From contig JAYGHB010000108.1 of assembly GCA_034931985.1 (NCBI GenBank), positions 1 through 64,000 of the forward strand: 64,000 nucleotides of DNA, written 5' to 3'. Positions within the stretch are counted from its first letter, which is position 1. Each line of letters opens with the position of its first letter. Positions 36,315 to 44,745 of this stretch are shown piece after piece. Below the pieces are notes generated by a model. That model was not told the DNA's origin. It saw nothing but the letters and a program-made list of their open reading frames with translations, and searched no databases. Position numbers and translations under genes: made by a program. The DNA is from Halotia wernerae (GTDB lineage Bacteria > Cyanobacteriota > Cyanobacteriia > Cyanobacteriales > Nostocaceae).

Positions 36315-37192
36315 CCTCCTTCATAGGTTAACGATTGAAAACGTGGATAATCGCGCAAATTCAGCCAAGCTAAGTCGCGACGAGCTAATTCCAGTGGCTC
36401 ATTGTCCAACACAATAGCTTGTTGAAGATAGTTAAAGGCTTGATCTCTATCACCTTCAAGAGCAGCTAAACCCCCCAATCTGTAAATAACGCCAGCATGT
36501 CTTGACTGTTTGCCCACTGCTTGTAAGATATTTCGTGTTGTTTTTATTTCTACTTGTACTGCTGCCAGACCCTGCAAGTGGGCTTTGATGACAGCAAGAG
36601 TATATAACGTAATATAATCCTCTGGGTTTTGCTGCAATCCTTGCTCACAGCAAGAAATCGCCTCAAAGTATCGTCCTAGATAACTAAGTAGTAACCCACG
36701 CTCCCCAGGCCAATGAGCAATGATAGTCTCGTCAAGAGCGATCGCTCGATCAAAATCGACTAATGCTTCTTCATAGCGCTCTCTTCTGATATAAAGGTTA
36801 ATCCGGTAAACAAGCGCCCAAGGATAGTCAGGTTGTAATTTGATGGCTTGATTAATATCAGTTAAGGCATCTTGGTAATACTTTAATTTGTAGTGGCTTG
36901 CTCCTCGGTGTGCTAATGTCCAGGCATGTCCGGGTTTAAGGGTGAGAGAACGGCTGAAATCAGCTAGGGCTTTTTCGTAGCGTTTCATCTGTCGATATGT
37001 TTCCCCTCGGTGAGCGATCGCCCAAGCATAGTTGGGGTTGAGATCAATGGCGCAGTTAAAATTAGCTAGGGCTGCTTCAAAATACCCCATCAACCGACAG
37101 GTTTCACCTTCATTAGCCAAAGCCTTAGCATCATTGAATTTCTGTTCAATCGCTCGGTCGATGTCAGCCAAAGTTTTTTGATAGTACTCCAT
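36311..37192 (-). CDS. TPR protein A of the borosin-type operon
   Basis: A 293-aa TPR protein (NPNYAWAIAHRGETYRQMK, KPGHAWTLAHRGASHYKLK, YEEALVDFDRAIALDETI), ending DYPRFQSLTYEGG. The start at 37192 (MEYYQKTLADIDRAI) lies 103 bases inside the 3' end of the methyltransferase gene in another frame; no strong ribosome binding site precedes it, so translation may depend on coupling to the methyltransferase. It shares repeats and C-terminal layout with TPR protein B and probably arose by tandem duplication. Confidence 0.85.
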   Translation of the reverse strand: MEYYQKTLADIDRAIEQKFNDAKALANEGETCRLMGYFEAALANFNCAIDLNPNYAWAIAHRGETYRQMKRYEKALADFSRSLTLKPGHAWTLAHRGASHYKLKYYQDALTDINQAIKLQPDYPWALVYRINLYIRRERYEEALVDFDRAIALDETIIAHWPGERGLLLSYLGRYFEAISCCEQGLQQNPEDYITLYTLAVIKAHLQGLAAVQVEIKTTRNILQAVGKQSRHAGVIYRLGGLAALEGDRDQAFNYLQQAIVLDNEPLELARRDLAWLNLRDYPRFQSLTYEGG

Positions 37193-37998
37193 CCGTTGAT
37201 TTGCTCTGTTGTAGTTTCTTTGGCAAAAGACATACCCAAACGGGTCATCATTTCACAATCTAAAGTTACTGGGGGTTGAGGCGGAACATAAAGCGTTGAA
37301 ATCGGGGTAACATCAGCTTCTGGCAGTCTGAACAAAGGAATCCGTTGGATTGTCGGCTCACAAACTGGGTAATAAACTGCTGCTTGGTAAACAATCACTT
37401 CGTGGTCAGAACTATAGTGTGTTGCCAAAACCTCAGCTAACACTGTCAGTCCATGCAAATGTTCCCCTTCTTTGTAAAAACCAAGATTACCGACCATTGC
37501 AATTTGCCACAAAATCAACGCGCTAGTAGGATCAAATTTGCGATGTCGAATTAAAAAGTCTGTGGCTTCAAAACTTTGACAACCATTACGTCCAGGATCA
37601 AGACCAAGATCAGCATATAAGCAATCTTCGGCAGAAATTCCAGGAAGCATTTGTGCTGTGGAACCTTCACTACGGGCTTGTTTAATTGCTTGATGTGCTG
37701 AATCAGTAAAAACACCTGGATGTCCGTAAAAAACCACACAAACGTTTAACCCCTGACGAACTCCAACCAGCATTCTCTCGACCATTTCACTGTAGGTCTT
37801 TTTACGCCGCTGATAGTTGGTATTGTAAGGCAGGGCTTCTGCCGTAGTATTAAGCGATCGCAGCCATTTTGCTGTGATTGGGTCAGCTACAGCAAACAAA
37901 ACCTGATCAGCCTGTTCAATCCAGGCTTTCGCAGCTAAAGTCAGATGACCTACTAATTGAATACCCGTACCAACAATAGTTAAAGAACCAACTTTCAA
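37090..37998 (-). CDS. Borosin-family peptide alpha-N-methyltransferase
   Basis: A 302-aa SAM-dependent enzyme of the tetrapyrrole-methylase fold. The start is TTG at 37998: AGGAGGAG at 38006-38013 is spaced 7 bases from it, while a GTG at 38016 would precede that site. Motifs shared with OphMA, as I remember that sequence, are GSLTIVGTGI (SAM site), VFYGHPGVF, ARSEG, MLPGISAEDCLYADL and GCQSFEATDFLIRHR. Tyr58, Tyr62, Arg65 and Tyr69 (LPYNTNYQRRKKTY) and Tyr91 in FYGHPG lie where OphMA has its catalytic Tyr/Arg cluster, although the exact pairing of the first two Tyr is uncertain. OphMA carries its own substrate at its C-terminus; this protein ends soon after the methylase domain, so the substrate must be separate (split borosin). 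The family methylates backbone amide nitrogens of a peptide. The last 34 residues overlap TPR gene A. Confidence 0.87.
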   Translation of the reverse strand: MKVGSLTIVGTGIQLVGHLTLAAKAWIEQADQVLFAVADPITAKWLRSLNTTAEALPYNTNYQRRKKTYSEMVERMLVGVRQGLNVCVVFYGHPGVFTDSAHQAIKQARSEGSTAQMLPGISAEDCLYADLGLDPGRNGCQSFEATDFLIRHRKFDPTSALILWQIAMVGNLGFYKEGEHLHGLTVLAEVLATHYSSDHEVIVYQAAVYYPVCEPTIQRIPLFRLPEADVTPISTLYVPPQPPVTLDCEMMTRLGMSFAKETTTEQINGWSTIKKLWLTSTERLNRNSMMLRLWLMKVKPVG

Positions 37999-38036
37999 AT
38001 TTAAACTCCTCCTCACTTTAAGAAGGTTTTGCTCAG

Positions 38037-38061
38037 TTATGGGTTGTTCTTATTCCCATAA
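38037..38061. promoter_or_regulatory. Inverted repeat in leader of borosin-type operon
   Basis: TTATGGG (38037-38043) and CCCATAA (38055-38061) form a 7-bp inverted repeat with an 11-base centre, 40-63 bp upstream of the methyltransferase start. It could be a repressor operator or an mRNA hairpin. No protein partner is known. Confidence 0.35.
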
Positions 38062-38557
38062 TTAAAAGTCTATAAACAGATCAACTATTTCTGATTAAGC
38101 AATATTTAATTATTGATTTACTCTATTAATTTTACATAATATTTTGAATGTTGGAATCGCCCGATTCAATCTAGCATGGACTTTTGAGTAGATATTTAGA
38201 CACATACTTAAAATCAACTGTTTCTAGGAGATTTTGTCCATAGTATATCTAAGCTACAGATGTAAAAAACCGATTATCGTCAAAAAATCAACAAAGCTAA
38301 GCTGACTTAACTACGGTTAATCATATCGTTTTTGGATTATTGCACAATACGAGAATATACAAAAGATACATTTTTTTATATTTTATTTAATATGAGCTTT
38401 TTATGAGTTTTAAATAATTTGAATATGAGGTTTTATATGAGGTTTGTATAGTTAAAAAGATAAATAATGTGATATCAACAAATGGACTGTGGCAGTGATG
38501 CTCAGGATTGCTGAATATATTTTAGGCTGCTATACTCGTACAACAAACAGTACAAGT
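38062..38557. other. Divergent intergenic region, AT-rich
   Basis: About 500 bp between the methyltransferase and the Phd-type antitoxin. It is very AT-rich and should hold both promoters. CTCGTAC and GTACAAG near 38535-38557, just before the antitoxin start, make an imperfect palindrome that may be the antitoxin's own operator. No gene was recognised. Confidence 0.45.
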
Positions 38558-38821
38558 ATGAAGCAGATGAAAGTGGTGACTTTTAGCGAAGCGAGAAGTA
38601 ATCTCAAAACTGTTTTAGACCAAGTGGTGGAAGATGCCGACTATACCATCATCACTAGACGAGATGCGGAGGATGCTGTAGTGATGTCGCTAGAGTTATT
38701 TAATAGTTTGCTAGAGACTGTCCATTTACTCAAGTCTCCCGCCAATGCTGCTCATTTAGAGCGTTCTATTGCTCAGTTCAAGCAGGGGAAAGTGGTGGAG
38801 CAAAATTTGTTGGATGACTAG
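38558..38821 (+). CDS. Phd/YefM-family antitoxin
   Basis: An 87-aa antitoxin from ATG at 38558 (MKQMKVVTFSEARSNLKTVL); an earlier in-frame start at 38489 adds an unlikely 23 residues. The N-terminal DNA-binding fold and ADYTIITRRDAEDAVVMSLE are typical of YefM, with a C-terminal toxin-binding helix (LERSIAQFKQGKVVEQNLLD). It overlaps the YoeB gene by 8 bases. The protein looks intact even though its toxin is interrupted. Confidence 0.9.
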   Translation: MKQMKVVTFSEARSNLKTVLDQVVEDADYTIITRRDAEDAVVMSLELFNSLLETVHLLKSPANAAHLERSIAQFKQGKVVEQNLLDD

Positions 38822-39187
38822 AAAGTTAGCATGGACGGATGAAGCTTGGAATGATTATCTGTATTGGCAAAGGCAAGACAAGAAAACATTAAAACGAATT
38901 AACAAGCTAATTGAGGCAACAATCCGATTACCGTTTGAGGGAATTGGGAAACCAGAACTACTGAGGGAGAACCTAGTACAGCACGGCGTAAATAAACAGA
39001 CCATTAAAAATGGTAAAAAAGTCGATAATACAAGTCTTTTGACTTTTGACTTTTGACTTTTGACTTCCGCGCAGCGGTACTAGCTGGTTTTTGGTCGCGG
39101 CGAATCGATGATACAAATCGGTTAGTGTATGCGGTGAATGACGAATATCTAACAATTATTTCTTGTCGATACCACTATTTTGAGTAA
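38814..39187 (+). pseudogene. YoeB toxin interrupted by a MITE
   Basis: ATG at 38814 gives MTRKLAWTDEAWNDYLYWQR, then LPFEGIGKPELLRENL. The frame is broken by a 105-bp element and resumes at about 39081 as LAGFWSRRIDDTNRLVYAVN, then EYLTIISCRYHYFE and a stop at 39187. Removing the element plus one TA copy restores one continuous YoeB of about 88 aa with the usual catalytic residues Arg, His and Tyr near the end. As it stands, translation stops at 39056 with foreign residues, so the toxin is inactive. Confidence 0.9.
38976..39080. mobile_element. 105-bp MITE with TA target duplication
   Basis: The element starts GTACAGCACGGCG and ends CGCGCAGCGGTAC, imperfect inverted repeats, with TA on both sides (CTA-GTAC ... 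GTAC-TAG). The interior carries a TTTTGACT heptamer-type repeat. TA duplication is the hallmark of IS630/Tc1-mariner elements, so this is probably a non-autonomous relative. A fragment of the same right end, in reverse, lies at 63588-63620. Confidence 0.85.
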
Positions 39188-39222
39188 CAAAATAGTTTGA
39201 ATTATGGAATATCTGAGGAAAT

Positions 39223-40596
39223 TTAAACCAATATTTGTCTTTCTTCGGGGAGAAAATTTCGCTGAAAATAGTGCCGATATAACTGACAACTCAGTGTAGC
39301 TTGATTATGATCTAATTTAATCAATCCCATACTGCTTAACTTGTATGCAATGATGGGTTCTAATGATACAGGTTCAATAGTACTGATGATAGTACCAAGT
39401 GCGATCGCTAATTCTGGCTGTTTTTGCAAAGTTGCCCAATGGCGTTGTAAGTGATGGACATAAATTCCAGTCGATGTCGGTGCAGTTTCCAGTAATTGCG
39501 GGAGTGTGATCTCCCCACGATTCAGGTGATATAGTGCTATGTTTACCAGTGCAGGATGTCCCCCAACCATATCCATAAGTTGTTTAGCCTCCTGACCATC
39601 AATCCAGTCAAGTCCATAGCGCTGGGCTAACTGCTGCACCTGCTCTAAACTAAAGCATGTTAACTGAACTGGTAAACCAACATTGAAAGGAGACTGCTGA
39701 AGTTGCAGCGGTACATAAATTTCAGTTGAGTGGACTATAATCAGACGCAGCTTTTGCCAGATAGCCAATCTCTTAGCTTCTTCATACCAAGAACGCAGCA
39801 GGGGTAAAAAGTCCTTTGCTACTTGAGGATACTCAAAAATGTGGTGCGCTTCATCCAACACCAAGACCAACGGAGAATCAATCTGCTCTAGTAGGCAGTT
39901 GCGAAAGTATAGACTACAGCTGACTTTACTACCAATATCTTCATCCCAATAATCATCAAGTTTTGCATCAAAATCAAGCTGACTAGCGACGTTCGCACAT
40001 AGCCAACGCAAAAAACGATTCAGATTACTCAATATTGCTTGGTCAGTTTGCTCTAAATTGAGGCTAACAGTACAGTAGCCTTGACGCTCGGCATAGTCTA
40101 GAGTCCTGAGGATGAGTGAGGTTTTACCCATTTCTCTAGGAGCTTTAATACGTACTAAAGCTCCTGGCTTTTTAATTTCTGCATATACCTGCTCATCAAT
40201 ACAAGAGCGTTCAAGATAAAAGGAGGAATTTAGTGGAACTGAACCACTGGGATAGCGAGGTGAACACTCTTCGCTAATATTTGAGGGAAATTCTATGAAT
40301 TGCTTTTGAATGTTGATTACTGGAACTATTTGAGAAGCAGCATAAGACTCCAGCAAAAGACGACAGTTTTTTTTAGTAATGCGCTTACCAATTATTACAG
40401 ATAGGCGTTGAAACAATTCTGGGGCAACTACATTCGTCAAGTATCCAGTACTGTAGCCACCCTCCTCGGCAATTTTACTGTAGGTTTGATAGTGCCAGAT
40501 ACCTCGAATAATTAGAACTTCTGCGGAATTGAGGGGGCGATTTTGAGTTTCCCGCAGCTTGTGGTTCACAATTCTCATGAGATAATCAAGGTTCAT
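39223..40596 (-). CDS. VMAP-type HTH plus AAA ATPase
   Basis: A 457-aa protein. Residues about 20-80 (SAEVLIIRGIWHYQTYSKIA, EEGGYSTGYLTNVVAPELFQ) resemble the helix-turn-helix of vWA-MoxR-associated proteins. From about 110 the AAA_35-type ATPase shows GALVRIKAPREMGKTSLILR (Walker A), LVLVLDEAHHIFEYP (Walker B) and SPFNVGLPVQLTCF. It shares this order with the 52236-53666 protein and C-terminal SSMGLIKLDHNQATLSCQLY. These ATPases are thought to act as switches in multi-gene signalling or conflict systems; effector and trigger here are unknown. A single gene between a remnant and the 40865 gene. Confidence 0.85.
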   Translation of the reverse strand: MNLDYLMRIVNHKLRETQNRPLNSAEVLIIRGIWHYQTYSKIAEEGGYSTGYLTNVVAPELFQRLSVIIGKRITKKNCRLLLESYAASQIVPVINIQKQFIEFPSNISEECSPRYPSGSVPLNSSFYLERSCIDEQVYAEIKKPGALVRIKAPREMGKTSLILRTLDYAERQGYCTVSLNLEQTDQAILSNLNRFLRWLCANVASQLDFDAKLDDYWDEDIGSKVSCSLYFRNCLLEQIDSPLVLVLDEAHHIFEYPQVAKDFLPLLRSWYEEAKRLAIWQKLRLIIVHSTEIYVPLQLQQSPFNVGLPVQLTCFSLEQVQQLAQRYGLDWIDGQEAKQLMDMVGGHPALVNIALYHLNRGEITLPQLLETAPTSTGIYVHHLQRHWATLQKQPELAIALGTIISTIEPVSLEPIIAYKLSSMGLIKLDHNQATLSCQLYRHYFQRNFLPEERQILV

Positions 40597-40696
40597 AGAA
40601 GCTCAAAGCTCATCTTGTACCTACAAATTGACCTGTCCATAACCAAAATACCGTTTTTTGGCATAAAACTGAGCATCAATCTATTGACAACAAGAA

Positions 40697-40729
40697 AGAT
40701 CCCCGACTTCTTTGAGAAGTCGGGGATCT
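40697..40729. repeat. Strong hairpin repeat
   Basis: AGATCCCCGACTTCT and AGAAGTCGGGGATCT form a perfect 15-bp stem with a TTG loop. No T-run follows, so a terminator role is uncertain. This GATCCCCGACTTC hairpin is a familiar dispersed palindrome in cyanobacterial genomes. Confidence 0.8.
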
Positions 40730-40864
40730 GAGCCTCTCAATTTTCAATATAAAAAACGAAATCCAAAAAAAGTAATTCATGTCTCAACTCTGGCTTTTGA
40801 TGCCAGCTTGGAACGCCTATTCCAGTAATATAGGTAATTATCAAGAAGTTTTAATAAATAGCTC

Positions 40865-41218
40865 ATGTCTTCATCTCCTCTGACACTGAATCTGATTGAA
40901 GGTTCTGTCTCCTTCAGTTTTTCACCCCAAGCAGCACGGGAATTAAAAACAGCTACAGATCAATTGATGGAGCGCCTCAAAGCTGTCGCTGCTAAACCAA
41001 CGCCTGGTGGTGGTAAAGCGACTCCTCAGCCTCCTTTAGAATACCGCTACACTGGTGAAGTGTTTTTAGAAGTTTTCTGCAATCCTAATATCTGGCCTAC
41101 TCCCTTTGCGGCCAAAGTCCTACTTACCGTTCGTGATGTTAGCATTCGTTTGACTACAGAAGCTGAACTTACCCGGATGATTGAAGATATTAATCAGTAT
41201 TTAGAACAAGTAGATTGA
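40865..41218 (+). CDS. Hypothetical protein, conserved-looking
   Basis: A 117-aa soluble protein beginning MSSSPLTLNLIEGSVSFSFS with a Pro/Gly-rich loop (KPTPGGGKATPQPP) and YTGEVFLEVFCNPNIWPTPF in the middle. I do not recognise a family. There is no signal peptide. Ends in an acidic helix (RMIEDINQYLEQVD). Followed at once by a strong hairpin. A single gene with no obvious operon partner. Confidence 0.65.
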   Translation: MSSSPLTLNLIEGSVSFSFSPQAARELKTATDQLMERLKAVAAKPTPGGGKATPQPPLEYRYTGEVFLEVFCNPNIWPTPFAAKVLLTVRDVSIRLTTEAELTRMIEDINQYLEQVD

Positions 41219-41244
41219 TACTCCATGCTTTAATATGAAAAATT

Positions 41245-41278
41245 ACCGGAGCAGTTCAATATATTGAACTGCTCCGGT
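41245..41278. terminator. Perfect 34-bp palindrome, terminator-like
   Basis: ACCGGAGCAGTTCAAT is followed by ATATTGAACTGCTCCGGT, a perfect palindrome of 17-bp arms. On the plus strand it is followed by CGAAAAATC without a T-run; on the minus strand the next bases are AATTTTTCAT, which fits a terminator for leftward transcription. It comes 27 bp after the stop of the hypothetical gene. Confidence 0.6.
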
Positions 41279-41520
41279 CGAAAAATCTACATAGATTAGT
41301 AACAACACTAGATCTACACAATAACTTATTCAATATTTAGGCTAAATTGAAAAGTTGCATAAATCATATTCTAATGCTTTTGCATTAATGGAAAATAAAA
41401 GATTCTGGATGGGGGAATAGCGAGCAAAACTATATATTACACCTCAAATTGGGTATTGAATGGTTTCTTGTCAAATCTCAACATCTAAAAGAAACTCCCA
41501 ATCCAAAATAATCCGGTGAA

Positions 41521-41757
41521 TTAGTCGTTGTCCCATTGTTCACGACCAATTAAATCGCCGATGCGATCGCGTAGTAAAAAGTCACATTTCTCTAACTCAC
41601 ATTCAACGCAAACCCACTCTCTCGCTGGAATGTATTGGCAGAGGGTATATATTGGCTGTTGTCTGCTGACCATTCCCCTTTCCACCAATCGACGAGCTTC
41701 GTCTTGGATTACGTCCAGAGAATAGTAGTTGATAGAAGGCACCGTATTCACACTCAT
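41521..41757 (-). CDS. DUF4327 family protein
   Basis: A 78-aa protein: YYSLDVIQDEARRLVERGMV, SRQQPIYTLCQYIPAREWV, CVECELEKCDFLLRDRIGDL, ending GREQWDND. This agrees with DUF4327, a small cyanobacterial family of unknown function. Three Cys lie close together in CQY...CVEC, which could bind metal or form a disulfide. Long upstream region with repeats. Confidence 0.88.
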   Translation of the reverse strand: MSVNTVPSINYYSLDVIQDEARRLVERGMVSRQQPIYTLCQYIPAREWVCVECELEKCDFLLRDRIGDLIGREQWDND

Positions 41758-42865
41758 GGTTTTTACTCACAAATTTACAAGTAGATAGTGTTCCCAAGAA
41801 TTACGGGGAACAAACATAATATGGATTAGACTTGTGGCTAGGGTTTTGTAGTTTGCTATACGGAACTATTTCCATTTTGACGCTACATCTCCTAAAATTA
41901 TCCTAAGAAATGTTAAGAATGTCAACATTCCCTGACATGCAGCATAAATGTGGCTCATCTTGTTATATCGGAGTAATTAACTTAACCCGCTAAGAAAGCT
42001 GTTCAGCTTGCATTTAAAAAGTATCAAAGTTTTGCTGTGTCTACTTTCAAGCATGATAGGGTGGGTGAAAATATTTCGGCAGGTAGATTGCTAATGTACT
42101 AAATAATCACTGTAGAGCCAAGCCTACAGACTTTGGTATTTAGGTATCGTTGAACAACGCAGGGATTTTTGTCAGAAGTAGCGGTATAAATTGTTACTCA
42201 ACATTCAGGCTACCGTACACTAGAAAAACTTGTAACGCACCATCTATTAATCATTTTTTAAAAACATCTGTAATTTCTTAGTTAATTACTGCACAGTAAA
42301 GAAACAGGCTGCTTTGGATAAGCACCTGTGAAAGAGTGAGATGATGTGCCTTTAGAATAGCAGTAACTTACGTAAAGTAATCGCCAAATCGCCTATTTGA
42401 GTCACAGATAGGGAGCGATGGTTGAAAACATCATTAGCCAAGCCTTGATATGTTTCAGTCAGACTGTGTAAATTTTTGGCGGTAGTTATTTAAATCATCA
42501 TTTCCACTGACAGTAAAGTTCCTCAGACAAAAAATATTCGGTTTTGTTGCATAATCGTAACAATAGCGCAGGGCTATTTGCTGAAAGTGGATGCTCCCTT
42601 CAAATGTCCCTACTCCTCTGAACAAATTTGGTCTTCCCAGCTACAGAAAACTAGTTTCTATTAAGTTCTAACATTTAATGAGTTTTCTATACATCTTGCC
42701 CTAGAGGATGTAAAAAATGCATTAGTTGCAGTAGTGTTCTGTCCAGCTACCATTCTTCAAGATCGACTTAAATAGATTTAGTGTAAATAATAACCACTCT
42801 AGCCCCTGTTCTTTTCCTTCACTAGAGTGTAGTGTATACAAAAAAGAAACACTATCTGGTCAATA
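41758..42865. other. Long non-coding region with repeat remnant
   Basis: About 1.1 kb with no supported gene. It is AT-rich with scattered repeat pieces: a right-end remnant at 42571-42598 and GTAACGCACCATC near 42233, which resembles the end of the element at 59071-59130. A promoter for DUF4327 should be near 41800-41900, but no clear elements were seen. Confidence 0.5.
42571..42598. repeat. Right-end remnant of a MITE family
   Basis: GGGCTATTTGCTGAAAGTGG and the following ATGCTCCC match, with few changes, the right end of the element at 42866-43041. The left end is not nearby, so it is a solo remnant. Confidence 0.7.
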
Positions 42866-43041
42866 ACTAATTGGAGAGCATCCACTTTTGGAAGAAACAC
42901 CAGGCGATTGGAAATCGCGGCTACACAAACAAAGTCCGCCTATGCGGACTATCTTAAAACCCGCCTGCGCGGGTTTAGTTTGTATAGCCCCAGACTTCAG
43001 TCTGAGGGGTATTTGCCGAAAGTGGATGCACCCACTAATTG
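42866..43041. mobile_element. MITE with 18-bp TIRs and 8-bp target duplication
   Basis: ACTAATTG occurs directly at both sides (42866-42873 and 43034-43041). Inside, GAGAGCATCCACTTTTGG (42874-42891) and CCGAAAGTGGATGCACCC (43016-43033) are inverted repeats with 15 of 18 matching bases. The interior contains two hairpins, AGTCCGCCTATGCGGACT and AACCCGCCTGCGCGGGTT. No protein is encoded. The 8-bp duplication points to an IS family with such target size in trans. Confidence 0.85.
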
Positions 43042-43080
43042 AGTCTGTGCTTCATTAATTAAACTTTCTTTAGCATTTTA

Positions 43081-44133
43081 TTAAAAAACTTTAAATTTTG
43101 TGATGTTTTTTAGCATGTTAATGTTCATTATATTTAATGGATAAGGCAGAGATGATTTTAAAATTAGTTTGATTTCTCGTGTAATTTCTTGAAGGGAATT
43201 ATTTTTTTTTGAAATTAGTATTTGGTTCATGGGATTAGTTTTAGAATTTATATTTTCAAACGCCAAAGCGATTTTTTTTGATAGGTATTCGTTAATTGGT
43301 AAACCGCATACTATCTTATTTTTATCCTCTTCTATTGTATACAAACCGCTAGGATTAGTATTAATTTCCCATGTTTGAATTTTTCCATTCAACAAGGAAT
43401 AATCAATTCTTACGTAGTCAATACGTGCTAAGTTAAAAATTTTTCTTAAATAGGATTCGTGAGGATTTTTCTCTAAATACTCTGTTTCTTCTTTACGCAT
43501 TGCTTCATCCATTTCTTTATAAGGAAGACTACCTTTTAGGAACCAATCATAACCAAAGCTAATACTACATGGAATGATACATTCTCCAATTATAAAGGCT
43601 GAATATTTTTTGAAAATTCCTTGTGTATTTGAAGTATCACAAAATTCTGTAATAATTTTATCTTCTCTACTTTCTCCTTTCTCAAGAAATTTATTAATAG
43701 CTGCATTTAATTCTTGAACGGAGTTTAATAACGAAGTTAGCAAAGAGTTATGGTCATTTGAAACTCTTATAAAAACTGGAAACATTTTTGGAACACGAAA
43801 TTCTGTTAACCAATAAACATTAAAATTATTCCATCCTAGCTCGTATAAATTACGCAATAACTCATAACGTTTCATTGAACGAGTTGGATGATTAAGAAGA
43901 CGAATGTCTTTTGCGTTTGAAAGCTGTTTCCAGACCAGAGCAAGTGTTTCAGCAAATTCAGGAGTTAACCTTTCTATATCAGAGAAAATATATGTTCCTA
44001 CTGGAAGATTTTTTATTTTTACTAATTGTTTATAAGATAAGATAATCATCTGTAGATTAAAATTACCTCCCCAGTCTTCTAGGTATCGAGCCATAGTGTA
44101 TCGGTGTTCTTCTGTAGCTATGTAAAAAATCAT
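43081..44133 (-). CDS. ATP-grasp-like protein of unknown role
   Basis: A 350-aa protein. The N-terminal third is alpha/beta (MIFYIATEEHRYTMARYLED). Later RVSNDHNSLLTSLL, YSAFIIGECIIPCSISFGYD and IDYVRIDYSLLNGKIQTWEI with NTNPSG resemble ATP-grasp folds, in which acidic residues and the E-x-N-x-N/P motif bind magnesium-ATP. ATP-grasp enzymes ligate a carboxylate to an amine or similar; the substrate cannot be guessed. The codon use is markedly AT-rich compared with housekeeping neighbours, and it is flanked by a MITE and by long empty DNA, so transfer is likely. Confidence 0.65.
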   Translation of the reverse strand: MIFYIATEEHRYTMARYLEDWGGNFNLQMIILSYKQLVKIKNLPVGTYIFSDIERLTPEFAETLALVWKQLSNAKDIRLLNHPTRSMKRYELLRNLYELGWNNFNVYWLTEFRVPKMFPVFIRVSNDHNSLLTSLLNSVQELNAAINKFLEKGESREDKIITEFCDTSNTQGIFKKYSAFIIGECIIPCSISFGYDWFLKGSLPYKEMDEAMRKEETEYLEKNPHESYLRKIFNLARIDYVRIDYSLLNGKIQTWEINTNPSGLYTIEEDKNKIVCGLPINEYLSKKIALAFENINSKTNPMNQILISKKNNSLQEITREIKLILKSSLPYPLNIMNINMLKNITKFKVF

Positions 44134-44505
44134 GTTAAATTATTTATTTAGATACTGGATGAACTTTATAGTATCAGATGAATAACTTGCATAATAGTCA
44201 TATGCATCACCTATACAACACCTTTTCACTTTATAATCAGCTAATAACCAACATGAGACTTTGCATCAAATCATGAGCGTGTGTTTAATTTCTGAACCAT
44301 AACTAAAAAATGAGTTTAAAAAACTTTTTCGGACAAAATTATACAAAATACCTGTGTGAAAATAGCATTTTTATAAACTTTTATTTCAAGATATGATTCA
44401 AACGCTCATTATATGGTTCAAAATTTTTGTTTTAGTGTATATCTGAGTTTAACCATAATATTTCAGTGGACAAGCGATCGCGCAATCCAAGAGTGATCGC
44501 GGAAT
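44134..44505. other. AT-rich intergenic region
   Basis: About 370 bp with no frame resembling a protein and no recognised repeat. It probably contains the promoter of the ATP-grasp-like gene. Confidence 0.5.
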
Positions 44506-44730
44506 TTATTCTAGTCGTCTTCTTACTAAATTTCTGTGCGCCTCTCGATGGCGATTCTGCTCAACCTGTACCCAACCAAGATTTTTCAGTAAGGAGTATC
44601 GGATTTCAAAGTTATCAGCTTTGACCAGATTTAGCCCGCGCAAAAAGAAGCTTTCTGCCGTCAGGTAATTTTGATCGTCAAGATTAGGTTTTACCAAGCA
44701 GCAGATGAGCATCAAAATTGCCAAAATCAA
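44506..44730 (-). pseudogene. TPR protein fragment
   Basis: A frame of 74 codons reading NYLTAESFFLRGLNLVKADN, FEIRYSLLKNLGWVQVEQNR and HREAHRNL. This is one and a half TPR-like helical units. Such motifs belong to much longer TPR proteins, and the surroundings are repeats, so it is judged a remnant. The N-terminal MILAILMLICCLV is not convincing as a natural start. Confidence 0.5.
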
Positions 44731-44745
44731 ATGCGATCGCTTGCT

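Noticed and set aside
37090..37998. Cobalamin or siroheme methylase
   Set aside because: The fold is shared, but the FYGHPGVF, SAEDCLYADL and ATDFLIRHR motifs and the Tyr/Arg cluster fit the borosin enzymes better, and no cobalamin genes are beside it.
37998..38016. GTG at 38016 as methyltransferase start
   Set aside because: The AGGAGGAG ribosome binding site lies between it and the TTG at 37998, which has ideal spacing.
42200..42500. Small RNA gene in the long gap before DUF4327
   Set aside because: Only AT-rich sequence and short repeats were seen; no promoter plus terminator pair.
43081..44133. ATP-grasp protein as a RiPP-modifying enzyme
   Set aside because: It is 5 kb from the borosin-like operon on the other side of TA and ATPase genes, and no precursor lies beside it.
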